Source: Lentisphaerota bacterium
GTDB taxonomy: Bacteria > Verrucomicrobiota > Lentisphaeria > Victivallales > Victivallaceae
Length of the DNA: 61,790 nt
Assembly: GCA_015061495.1 (NCBI GenBank)
Contig: SUWL01000005.1
Span: 1-61,790, forward strand
Direction: 5' to 3'
Below are positions 1 through 7,060 of this stretch, in pieces (within the stretch, counting starts at the first letter, position 1; each line of letters starts with the position of its first letter). A program made the translations under genes and the position numbers. The notes under the pieces are model-generated. The model did no database searches. It saw nothing but the letters and a program-made list of their open reading frames with translations, and was not told where the DNA came from.

Positions 1-608
1 TCATCCATATCGGCGGAGACGAAGCAGATACCGCTAACTGGGAAAAGTGTCCGGTATGCCGCAAAGCGATGGAGGCAAAAGGTTTTTCAACCATGCGGGA
101 ACTGGAAAATGACTTTATGGTGGAACTCACCCGCTTTATCGTTTCCAAAGGACGAACCCCGATGATCTGGGGTACATGTTCCGGACAACTCTACCCGGCG
201 GACACCATCATTCAGGTGTGGCTGGATATCCGGGAACCGCTGAAAGTGATCCCCAACGGCAACAAGATCGTCTATTCAGTCCACTCGTCGCTCTATTTCG
301 ACTACCCCGCCAATCTGGATGAACCATGGGAAACCTGGATGTTTGAACTTTCTGAAAAAGGTGTTTACATGACCGATCCGTACATCATCTGGCCGGAAAA
401 AGTCAAAGATGCCACGCTGGGCACCGAAGCATGTCTCTGGACCGAAACAGTTCCGCAGCACCGGGTACTGGCAAAAATGTTCCCCCGCATTTTTGCCTAT
501 TCAGAGTGTGCATGGAGCAAACCGGAAAACAAATCCTGGCACGACTTCATCCGCCGCAAAGAACGGCTGGAAGCCGCCGGTTATCTGGATTATATCAAAA
601 GTCTGTAA
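1..608 (+). CDS. beta-N-acetylhexosaminidase (GH20), C-terminal part
   Basis: The open frame runs in from the left edge (codons in frame with position 3) and ends at TAA 606-608, so only the C-terminal ~200 residues are present. The first visible residues are IHIGGDEADTANW. HIGGDE is the GH20 catalytic signature, in which the Asp-Glu pair orients the substrate acetamido group and acts as acid/base. Downstream MIWGT, VWLD and the Trp-rich C-terminus (CLWTETV, AYSECAWS) match the second half of the GH20 barrel. The family removes terminal GlcNAc or GalNAc from glycans. The signal peptide and N-terminal domain lie outside the window, so location is unknown. It is followed after 27 bp by a secreted-protein gene, probably in the same operon. 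Confidence 0.9.
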   Translation, partial: IHIGGDEADTANWEKCPVCRKAMEAKGFSTMRELENDFMVELTRFIVSKGRTPMIWGTCSGQLYPADTIIQVWLDIREPLKVIPNGNKIVYSVHSSLYFDYPANLDEPWETWMFELSEKGVYMTDPYIIWPEKVKDATLGTEACLWTETVPQHRVLAKMFPRIFAYSECAWSKPENKSWHDFIRRKERLEAAGYLDYIKSL

Positions 609-635
609 TTTATCAAAAAAAAGAAACAATCAACT

Positions 636-1301
636 ATGAAAAAAATCATCATACTTTTTCTCTTCCCGGCGCTGGCACTCGGTGCCGCAGAAAAACTGGA
701 TATCAACTTTTCCCGCGGCAAATGGGATCCAGGTATCTTTCAATTTGTCAAAAGCCCCCGCTTCAAAATGAATGGTGCGATCATCCAGCAGGATGATCAC
801 ATCGTCAACCGGGTACCAGCCGATTTGACCGAAAAACAACTGCTCAGTTGTCCGGATGCTTATTGTGCGCTGCTCACCAATAAAAAATTCAGCGGCAGTA
901 TCACCATTTCAAGCAAAATGAGTTTTGACTACCGGATGGCACCTCTGATCGTCATTGCTCCGGAACTGGGCAAAAGTGCCGACGGTAAACATCCGGAACT
1001 GCGCGACCACTACGAAGTCGTACTCTTTGACGACGGCATCAATGTCTGGCACCACCGCTATACCGACGGCAAACCCTCCTGGTACCGACTTGCCTATCTC
1101 AAAATCAAATATGATGCCAAAAAAGTTTATGACCTGCAGGTAACCTTGCGCCACACCAAAAAAGGCGCCCAAATGATCATTAAATGCGACGGTCAGGAAT
1201 TCGGGTGTGCCATGCCGGTGGAATTTACCGCCAAAGAGTACTATGTCGGCATCATCGCCTGCGAAGGTGTCAACCGTTTTTATGACTTCAAGGTGAAATA
1301 A
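636..1301 (+). CDS. small secreted protein of unknown function, probably beta-sandwich
   Basis: A 221-residue protein with a clear signal peptide (MKKIIILFLFPALALGAAEK, cleavage likely after LGAA). The mature part is rich in alternating beta-type segments and aromatic residues (YEVVLFDDGINVWHHRY, YDLQVTLRHTKKGAQMIIK) and ends in YVGIIACEGVNRFYDFKVK, a pattern seen in concanavalin-like/DUF1080-type sandwiches. No catalytic motif is visible. ATG 636 follows the GH20 stop by 27 bp. Its stop codon overlaps the next start by one base, so it is translationally coupled to the LysM gene. A glycan-binding or accessory role next to the hexosaminidase is inference only. Confidence 0.75.
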   Translation: MKKIIILFLFPALALGAAEKLDINFSRGKWDPGIFQFVKSPRFKMNGAIIQQDDHIVNRVPADLTEKQLLSCPDAYCALLTNKKFSGSITISSKMSFDYRMAPLIVIAPELGKSADGKHPELRDHYEVVLFDDGINVWHHRYTDGKPSWYRLAYLKIKYDAKKVYDLQVTLRHTKKGAQMIIKCDGQEFGCAMPVEFTAKEYYVGIIACEGVNRFYDFKVK

Positions 1302-1738
1302 TGAAGTTATCCGGTAAAGCCCGTAAAACCCAAGCGGATATCCGGCGGCTTATTGCCGCCGGAATTCCGCTGGTCACACTGATTGCCGCCATTCCGGCAA
1401 CCGGTGCAGAAGTACTTGATCAAAACCGCCCGAAAGGTGCTCCACTTCTCCGGCAGATGCCGGTAGCAGGATTGATCGCCGCCCCTCCGGAACCGCCCAA
1501 GGCAGATCGCCGGTACTTTTATGTGGTCAAAAGCGGAGATACCCTCTCGGTTATTGCCAAAAAACATCACACTACGGTCAAAGTCCTGTGTAAATTAAAC
1601 AACTTGACAGAAGACACCAAAAATCACCTTTCTGTCGGACAGAAAATCGCCCTGCCCCCTCCCCGCAACCGGGTCAACGAAAGTAAAAATCTTCATGTCC
1701 GGGGAAAAATCCGATTAAAAAAAGATTCAGACCAATGA
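1301..1738 (+). CDS. LysM-domain protein
   Basis: A 145-residue protein. The N-terminus is basic (MKLSGKARKTQADIRRL) followed by a hydrophobic stretch (AAGIPLVTLIAAIPATGAE) that could be a signal peptide or anchor. A proline-rich linker (about 45-68) leads to one LysM domain (about 72-119: FYVVKSGDTLSVIAKKHHTT to VGQKIALPPP), a fold that binds GlcNAc-containing polymers such as peptidoglycan or chitin. The last 25 residues are basic. The start overlaps the previous stop by one base, and the stop overlaps the radical SAM start (ATGATG). The intimate coupling to a radical SAM gene makes it a candidate substrate of that enzyme, but nothing in the sequence proves modification. Confidence 0.8.
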   Translation: MKLSGKARKTQADIRRLIAAGIPLVTLIAAIPATGAEVLDQNRPKGAPLLRQMPVAGLIAAPPEPPKADRRYFYVVKSGDTLSVIAKKHHTTVKVLCKLNNLTEDTKNHLSVGQKIALPPPRNRVNESKNLHVRGKIRLKKDSDQ

Positions 1739-2562
1739 TGATCCTGCCGCCGGTAATGATTCTGGAAGTAACCGCCAAATGCAATTACAACTGTCCATTT
1801 TGTTACTGCATTTGGCATGAAACCGATGCCGCCATTCCGGAGAATATGGATACCGGGAAATGGCTGCAAATACTTGATTTATGCGCGGCTCATCAGGTAA
1901 AAGAGATCACCTTTTCCGGTGGAGAGGCAATGTTGAGACCGGATTTGACCGAACTCATATCTTATGCAAAGAAAGTGTTGCCGCAAGCGGCACTGTCGCT
2001 CTTTACCAACTGTTCAAAAATGACAGAGGATTTTTTCTTTTTCTGCAAAGAAAAGCGTGTTTCCATCGCCACAAGCCTTCAGGGATTGCGAAGTTACGGA
2101 AAAATGACCGGAACCGGAAAAACTTACCGCAATGTATTGAATTGGCTCGCTTTTGCCGCCGGACACGACTGGAAATTCGCAATCAGCCTGACCGCCACTC
2201 AAGCCAATAAAGCAGAATTTGCCGATATGTTTGCCGCCTGCGTACTTTCCGGGGCATCATCGATCCAAATGGGCGCAATGATGCCGGAGGGACGCGGCAG
2301 AAAACATCTGGAGTTGACCTTGTCATGGTCAGAGTGGAACGCTCTGAAAGAAACCATCCGTGCCCTGCCGGATTGCCAAGTGCCATATTCATTCTCCGAC
2401 GAGATGATTTGTGAATGCCGCCCCCAACCGCCGGAAATAACCAAACGATTTGCCTCCCCGACACCTGCACCTTGTCCAGCCGGAAAAGAATTCGGAGTAA
2501 TCTCACCGAACGGGACATTCCGCCGCTGTCTGCATACGATCGAAACATTTCCGCTGACATAA
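1735..2562 (+). CDS. radical SAM protein with shortened SPASM-like C-terminus
   Basis: A 275-residue protein. The radical SAM signature C-x3-C-x2-C lies at Cys16, Cys20 and Cys23 (CNYNCPFC) and ligates the [4Fe-4S] cluster that cleaves S-adenosylmethionine. FSGGEAMLRPDL at about 61-72 is the GGE SAM-binding motif. The C-terminus (CPAGKEFGVISPNGTFRRC at about 248-266) resembles the first half of a SPASM domain (C..G...I.P.G....C), but the protein stops nine residues later, so the later SPASM cysteines are absent. A terminator starts 7 bp after the stop, so the short end is probably native. The family includes peptide- and sulfatase-modifying enzymes; the substrate here is unknown. Two adjacent ATGs (1735, 1738) are possible starts. 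Confidence 0.85.
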   Translation: MMILPPVMILEVTAKCNYNCPFCYCIWHETDAAIPENMDTGKWLQILDLCAAHQVKEITFSGGEAMLRPDLTELISYAKKVLPQAALSLFTNCSKMTEDFFFFCKEKRVSIATSLQGLRSYGKMTGTGKTYRNVLNWLAFAAGHDWKFAISLTATQANKAEFADMFAACVLSGASSIQMGAMMPEGRGRKHLELTLSWSEWNALKETIRALPDCQVPYSFSDEMICECRPQPPEITKRFASPTPAPCPAGKEFGVISPNGTFRRCLHTIETFPLT

Positions 2563-2568
2563 CGGTAC

Positions 2569-2604
2569 AAAAAAACTCTGCGAAACTCAATCCGCAGAGT
2601 TTTT
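2569..2604 (+). terminator. Rho-independent terminator after the GH20-LysM-radical SAM operon
   Basis: Perfect 12-bp inverted repeat, 2571-2582 against 2593-2604, separated by a 10-base loop, with A-rich 5' and T-rich 3' arms. It lies 7 bp past the radical SAM stop. The arms are A/T-symmetric, so it may work in both directions. Confidence 0.85.
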
Positions 2605-2821
2605 CAATAGTTATTGTCTTATTTTTTGTGGAAAATCTAACCGGCGGTGGCGGCTTGCGGGTAATCTCGCGCCTTGCTCCTGCGCCGCAACAGTCGAGTA
2701 CATAGTACACCTTGTCCCGCCATAGCTTTATGCGACGGCGGATCCTGTTGCGTACTCGTCGCAAAACACGACCTTCCTCCGCAATCCATCCACCGGTTGG
2801 AGCTGACCCGTGCAGACCTGG
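2605..2821. other. GC-rich non-coding element with crossing complementary segments
   Basis: No convincing gene is seen here. Reading frames through it are short, arginine-rich on both strands, and lack ribosome binding sites. It is clearly richer in G+C than the AT-rich sequence on either side. It contains 2686-2693 complementary to 2745-2752, 2695-2701 complementary to 2752-2758 (crossing order, as in a pseudoknot or alternative folds), and a CCGCC/GGCGG hairpin at 2717-2721/2737-2741 inside. It could be a dispersed intergenic repeat or a structured RNA. No second copy was noticed in the window. Confidence 0.4.
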
Positions 2822-2850
2822 TTGAAAAATCACAACTTCTGTGATATATT
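2822..2850 (+). promoter_or_regulatory. promoter-like signal reading into the 3' end of hisD
   Basis: TTGAAA (2822-2827), a 17-bp spacer and TATATT (2845-2850), the same form as the promoters of metX and rpmE in this window. A perfect 7-bp inverted repeat CTGTGAT/ATCACAG (2839-2845, 2857-2863, 11 bp apart) overlaps the -10 box and start region. No plus-strand gene follows. Transcripts would be antisense to hisD. Confidence 0.45.
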
Positions 2851-2932
2851 TTATACATCACAGGAATGTTCATTTATCCCCTCTGCCTGGATTTCACAAA
2901 ATTCGGGACATTACCTTTCAATAACAATCTAT

Positions 2933-4216
2933 TTATTCATCCACCCGGATCGTTCCGGCTCTGCCGTGAGCATCCAACTGCTCCATTGCTCCGAAGCGGG
3001 CGATCACATCCGCATCACGCTTCAATGCCTGACGGGAGTATTTGACCAGACTGGTGCGGCGATAAAAACTTGCCGTTTCCAAACCGTTGAATTTTTTGGC
3101 ACTTCCCGCTGTTGGCAGCACATGAGAGGGTCCGGCACAAAAATCTCCGCAGGATTCCGGAGTCCACTGCCCGAGAAAAATCGCACCGGCAGCAGTGATC
3201 ATTTTGGCAACCCGCTCTGGATTCTCCGTTTGGATCTCCAGATGTTCCGGAGCATAACTGCTGGCAACCTGCGCCGCCGTTTCCTCATCCGGAACAGCGA
3301 TCAGGAAGACACCATTTGCCAGAACTTTATCGATCGTAGCCTGACGTTTGAGCGTATCACGCTGACGGAGGACGGCTTTTTCGACCTTTTTGATCATGCT
3401 TTCATCGGTCGTAACCAGCACTGCCTGTTCCAAACCGCTGCCATGTTCAGCCTGACTGAGCAAGTCAGCTGCAATAAATTCCGGATTGGCACTCTTATCG
3501 GCAATGACCAGAATTTCCGAAGGACCGGCTACCAGATCAATACCGACCTCGCCGTAAAGCAGTTTTTTTGCCGCAGTCACGTAAGCATTTCCCGGACCGC
3601 AAATCTTCTCAACTTTGCGGATAGACTGCGTACCCAGCGCCAAAGCGGCGACACCGTAGACCCCGCCCAAACGCCAAATCTCGGTCACACCAGCCTGCAG
3701 CATGGCATACATCACCGCCGGATGAGTATTTCCCGGCGGCGTGATCGCCACGATCTCCTTTACCCCGGCGGCACTGGCAATCCCGGCAGTATGCAGCACC
3801 GTTGACACCAACGGCGCCGTCCCGCCGGGAATGTAAACACCGACCCGTTCCATTGGAGTGAATTTTTCACCGACTTTCACTCCGCTGCGCACCCCCATCA
3901 TCCAATTGCGGGGACGGGTGAGTTTGGCAAACTGCTGAACCTGCTTCAAGGCTCTGCGGATCGCCAGTTTGTCGGCATTGGGCAATTCTGAAGCAATTTT
4001 ACGGGCTTCATCCAGCGGCATCAGAAATTCAGCCGGGGTCATTTTGACCCGGTCAAATTTTTCAGCGAATTCCGCAACCGCTTCATCACCGCGTTTGCGG
4101 ATCCCGGCAATGATCTGCCTGGCTGAATCTTCCGCTTCCGGAGGAAATGCCGGACGGTCATACAATGCCTGCACCGCCTTATCAAATCCGGGTTTGCCGT
4201 AAATCAGTTTATGCAT
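2933..4216 (-). CDS. hisD: histidinol dehydrogenase
   Basis: Catalyses the last two steps of histidine biosynthesis, oxidising L-histidinol to L-histidine with NAD+ in the cytoplasm. The 427-residue length is usual for the family. Recognised blocks are VGVYIPGGTAPLVSTVLH, PPGNTHPAVMYA, CGPGNAYVTAAKKLL, DLVAGPSEILVIAD, the zinc-site region LLSQAEHGSGLEQAVLVT, YAPEHLEIQ, and the C-terminal GPSHVLPTAGSAKKFNGL. The start is preceded by AGGTGA at a normal distance. It is the last gene of a minus-strand group with panC (15-bp gap) and ilvE, so amino-acid and pantothenate genes are mixed and no other his gene is nearby. Confidence 0.95.
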   Translation of the reverse strand: MHKLIYGKPGFDKAVQALYDRPAFPPEAEDSARQIIAGIRKRGDEAVAEFAEKFDRVKMTPAEFLMPLDEARKIASELPNADKLAIRRALKQVQQFAKLTRPRNWMMGVRSGVKVGEKFTPMERVGVYIPGGTAPLVSTVLHTAGIASAAGVKEIVAITPPGNTHPAVMYAMLQAGVTEIWRLGGVYGVAALALGTQSIRKVEKICGPGNAYVTAAKKLLYGEVGIDLVAGPSEILVIADKSANPEFIAADLLSQAEHGSGLEQAVLVTTDESMIKKVEKAVLRQRDTLKRQATIDKVLANGVFLIAVPDEETAAQVASSYAPEHLEIQTENPERVAKMITAAGAIFLGQWTPESCGDFCAGPSHVLPTAGSAKKFNGLETASFYRRTSLVKYSRQALKRDADVIARFGAMEQLDAHGRAGTIRVDE

Positions 4217-4231
4217 AGCCGTTCACCTGAA

Positions 4232-5074
4232 TTATATCTCAAATATTTCGTTATCAATCAGACGGGTCGTACCGAAAAATGCTGCCGCAGCGACGATCAC
4301 CTGACGACTGTTTTCCACCGGAAATTCCATCGTCCGGCAGTCAAGGATCTCCACATAATCAACTTTGCCGCCGGCGGCAGTGATCGCCGCTCTTGCCCGT
4401 TCCAGAGCATTGGCAATACCATTTTTATCCGCCTGAATATCCGCTTTAGCGGCAAGCAATGCCCGGTGAATGGACAACGCCCGCGCTCTTTCGTCCGCCG
4501 AAAGATAACGGTTGCGGGAACTCAAAGCCAATCCATCCGCATCACGCACCAGCGGCGCCGGGATGATTTCGATCGGGAAATCAAGGTCGCGCACCATTTT
4601 CTGAATGACAAAGCACTGCTGGGCATCTTTAAGTCCGAAAACCGCATAGTCCGGCTGGGCAAGCAGGAACAGTTTCGCAACGACCGTGGTAACTCCGCGG
4701 TAAAAAGTCGGACGGCTGATCCCGCAAAGCGGCTTGGCGAGTTTCACCTCTTCCACCCATACGGAGGCATCTTCATCGTACATTTCACCGGGTTCCGGTG
4801 CAAAAATCACATCGGCTCCATGATCAATACACTTGGACACATCCCCGTCAAAGTCCCGGGGATAACGGTCAAAATCCTCATGCGGAGCAAACTGGGTGGG
4901 ATTTACAAAGATGGAGACCATCACCACATCCGCCTTTTTACGGGCGATGTCGATCAGCGACATGTGACCATCATGCAGAAACCCCATCGTCGGCACCAAT
5001 GCGATACTTTTGCCGCTGCGTTTCAATTCCAATGCGTATTGTTGAAACTCTTTCCGGGTTTTGAAAATCTTCAT
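4232..5074 (-). CDS. panC: pantothenate synthetase
   Basis: Joins pantoate and beta-alanine using ATP, the last step of pantothenate (coenzyme A precursor) synthesis. The chosen start MKIFKTRKEFQ at 5074 gives 280 residues, typical of PanC, and has a GGAG ribosome site. The frame extends 17 codons further upstream but into the ilvE 3' end. The nucleotidyltransferase HxGH-type motif lies in PTMGFLHDGHMSL, followed by SIFVNPTQFAPHEDFDRYPR, GLKDAQQCFVIQKMVRDL and the KMSKS-equivalent LSSRNRYLS. It lies 7 bp after ilvE, fitting shared branched-chain keto-acid/pantoate metabolism. Confidence 0.95.
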   Translation of the reverse strand: MKIFKTRKEFQQYALELKRSGKSIALVPTMGFLHDGHMSLIDIARKKADVVMVSIFVNPTQFAPHEDFDRYPRDFDGDVSKCIDHGADVIFAPEPGEMYDEDASVWVEEVKLAKPLCGISRPTFYRGVTTVVAKLFLLAQPDYAVFGLKDAQQCFVIQKMVRDLDFPIEIIPAPLVRDADGLALSSRNRYLSADERARALSIHRALLAAKADIQADKNGIANALERARAAITAAGGKVDYVEILDCRTMEFPVENSRQVIVAAAAFFGTTRLIDNEIFEI

Positions 5075-5081
5075 TTTAACG

Positions 5082-6092
5082 TCAGCACTCCACCAGCCAA
5101 TTGTGGGTATCAGGATATTCCGCATACTGGATGCCGGTCATGCGGTCATAAAGTTTTTTGAGCTGGGGACCGATTTCCGTCCAGCCGTAGTCAATGGTCT
5201 TTTCACCGTAAACGATCTTGCCGACCGGAGTGACCACCACCGCAGTGCCGCAAGCAGCGACTTCTGCAAAATCCGCCAATTCGTCAACATTGACCTTGCG
5301 CCGCTCGACCGGCATTCCCAGGTCCGCCGCCACGGTCAGCAGAGAATCGTTGGTCACCGAAGGCAGAATGGAATCAGACAGGGTCGTTACATATTTGCCG
5401 TCTTTGGTGATGGCAAGGAAGTTGCTGGTACTGAATTCATCCACATAAGTGTGGCTTGCCGGATCGAGGAAAAGCACGATTGGGAAGTGCTGTTCTTTTG
5501 CCTTTTTGCTGGACAGCAGACTGGCAGCATAATTACCGGCAGCTTTGATATGTCCGGTGCCTTTGGGGGCAGCGCGGTCAAAATCAACCGAAACCATCGC
5601 ATCCACCGGTTTGATGCCGTCTTTGTAGTAGGGACCGACCGGCATGACCATAATGACCAATTCGTACTCCATTGAAGCATTGACACCGATCTGCGGAGAA
5701 GTACCGAACATCACCGGACGGATGTAAAGCGATCCGCCGGTTCCGTAAGGCGGAACAAAGTCGATATTGTCACGCACCACCGTGCGCACCGCTTCAACGA
5801 AGCGATCTTCCGGAAATTCCGGCATCACCAGTTGTCTTGCGGAAGAGTTGAGACGTTTGGCATTGGCTTGCGGACGGAAGACCCGGACTTTGCCGTCTTT
5901 GCCGCAAAATGCTTTCATGCCTTCAAAAATCGCCTGTCCGTAATGCAGTACATTGGCCGCCACCGAAAGAGAAATATTATAATCCCCGGTAAGTCTGCCC
6001 TCATCCCACTGTCCATTTGCATAGTGGAAACGGATGTTGCTGCGGGTCGGCATAAATTCAAACTTCAATTTGTCCCATTGGATATTCTGCAT
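5082..6092 (-). CDS. ilvE: branched-chain amino acid aminotransferase
   Basis: PLP-dependent enzyme interconverting leucine, isoleucine and valine with their 2-keto acids. The 336 residues fit the class-IV BCAT fold, with blocks VLHYGQAIFEGMKAF, RPQANAKRLNSSARQLVMPE, SLYIRPVMFGTSP, the PLP-lysine region GTGHIKAAGNYAASLLSS, FLDPASHTYVDEFSTSNF and SILPSVTNDSLL. It is the first gene of the ilvE-panC-hisD group and has its own promoter about 60 bp upstream (6155-6183). The length and C-terminal TEIGPQLKKLYDRMTGIQ are like the longer eukaryote/Bacteroidetes-type BCATs. Confidence 0.95.
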   Translation of the reverse strand: MQNIQWDKLKFEFMPTRSNIRFHYANGQWDEGRLTGDYNISLSVAANVLHYGQAIFEGMKAFCGKDGKVRVFRPQANAKRLNSSARQLVMPEFPEDRFVEAVRTVVRDNIDFVPPYGTGGSLYIRPVMFGTSPQIGVNASMEYELVIMVMPVGPYYKDGIKPVDAMVSVDFDRAAPKGTGHIKAAGNYAASLLSSKKAKEQHFPIVLFLDPASHTYVDEFSTSNFLAITKDGKYVTTLSDSILPSVTNDSLLTVAADLGMPVERRKVNVDELADFAEVAACGTAVVVTPVGKIVYGEKTIDYGWTEIGPQLKKLYDRMTGIQYAEYPDTHNWLVEC

Positions 6093-6154
6093 TTTAAGAC
6101 CTCCTTAATAAGCTGAAAATGCGTTTTTGAAAAACTGATTTGCGTATTTTATAA

Positions 6155-6183
6155 AATATAACTCCAAAGCCCCATTAAATCAA
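6155..6183 (-). promoter_or_regulatory. promoter of ilvE-panC-hisD
   Basis: On the minus strand, TTGATT (6183-6178), a 17-bp spacer and TATATT (6160-6155), with the ilvE start about 63 bp downstream. No T-box or attenuator structure was recognised in the leader. Confidence 0.6.
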
Positions 6184-6239
6184 GTACCGTTGGCGGATAA
6201 TTTCAATGTAAAAAAGTCTCCTTTTTTATAAAAAAATGA

Positions 6240-6268
6240 TGGATTTTTCCTGTTTTGCGTGTTATATT
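6240..6268 (+). promoter_or_regulatory. weak candidate promoter for pal
   Basis: TATATT at 6263-6268 with TGGATT 17 bp upstream (6240-6245). The -10 is good and the -35 poor. The 286-bp divergent gap between ilvE and pal otherwise holds only this, the ilvE promoter and AT-rich sequence. Confidence 0.35.
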
Positions 6269-6378
6269 GTATGAGAGGCGGTATCTGCTGATCAGAAATC
6301 CGCTTCAAGGACGATGTAAAACAATTTTCAAGATTGATTTTTCAGAACATAAAAAACTACAAAGAAAGGGACAGAACC

Positions 6379-7008
6379 ATGTTCAAACATCTCTCCGCTC
6401 TTATGGCAGTTGCCGCACTTTTCGCGATCACCGGCTGTGAATCCATTGCCGTTGATGAAGAAACTTCCGTGCCCGTTGCTGAACCAGATCCCAGAGGAGG
6501 CAGCTACTCCCCTATGGGCAACGGTCCCTATAATCCGACACTGCTCCCCGGTGATAACAGCAGCTCCCCTGCCGGTGCCTGGCAGGATCCGCAGGCTCTC
6601 GATGATTCCGCCCCCGGCAATGCTGATGCAGACGGCTGGGTGGCTGTCGATCCGGAAAACCGCCTCGGCATGCCGATCATCTACTTCGCCTACGATTCGG
6701 ATGTTCTCGTTCCCAGCGAAACCGCAAACCTCGATAAAATCGCCCAGTACCTGATCGAAAATCCCTCGCTCGGACTGGTTATTGAAGGTCACTGTGACAA
6801 CCGCGGTACCGATGAATACAACCGCTCATTGAGCGAACGCCGCGCCAATGCCATCCGGGCTTACCTCGCCGGCAAAGGTGTCCCCGATGCCAATATGAAA
6901 ACGGTTCCTTACGGCAAAGACAAACCCGCGGTCCCCGGCACCGGAGAGAGCATCTGGCGTCAAAACCGCCGCGGCGTACCGGTTCCGATGCAGATCCCGC
7001 AAAAATAA
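6379..7008 (+). CDS. pal: peptidoglycan-associated (OmpA-like) lipoprotein
   Basis: Outer-membrane lipoprotein that ties the membrane to peptidoglycan. ATG 6379 (MFKHLSALMAVA) is chosen because AAAGGGA precedes it and it begins directly with a lipoprotein signal ending FAITGC; acylated Cys is residue 20. This gives 209 residues. A Pro/Ser/Gly linker (about 21-95) leads to an OmpA domain (about 100-209): IYFAYDSDVLVPSETANLD, then IEGHCDNRGTDEYNRSLSER, which carries the Asp and Arg that bind diaminopimelate, then RRANAIRAYLAGKGV. No tol genes lie beside it, and it sits just ahead of metK. Confidence 0.9.
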   Translation: MFKHLSALMAVAALFAITGCESIAVDEETSVPVAEPDPRGGSYSPMGNGPYNPTLLPGDNSSSPAGAWQDPQALDDSAPGNADADGWVAVDPENRLGMPIIYFAYDSDVLVPSETANLDKIAQYLIENPSLGLVIEGHCDNRGTDEYNRSLSERRANAIRAYLAGKGVPDANMKTVPYGKDKPAVPGTGESIWRQNRRGVPVPMQIPQK

Positions 7009-7060
7009 TTTCCCAGAAGATATTTTCACATCACACAGATAAATTCAGAGACATTTCACT

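Noticed and set aside
2540..2606. Frameshift that truncated the radical SAM protein
   Set aside because: None of the other frames past the stop encodes the missing SPASM cysteines, and a perfect terminator starts 7 bp later, so the short end appears native.
2839..2863. CRP-type operator from the TGTGA/TCACA halves
   Set aside because: The gap between half-sites is 13 bp, whereas CRP sites have 6, so only a generic inverted repeat is claimed.
2866..3042. Small plus-strand open frame after the orphan promoter
   Set aside because: It lacks a properly spaced ribosome site, and most of it lies antisense to hisD with no recognisable protein character.
6255..6440. 61-codon frame between ilvE and pal
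   Set aside because: It overlaps the pal start in another frame and has no ribosome site or recognisable composition.
7009..7060. SAM riboswitch before metK (and before metX at 54419-54435)
   Set aside because: The spaces are 52 bp and 17 bp; neither can hold a known SAM aptamer, and no conserved core was seen.
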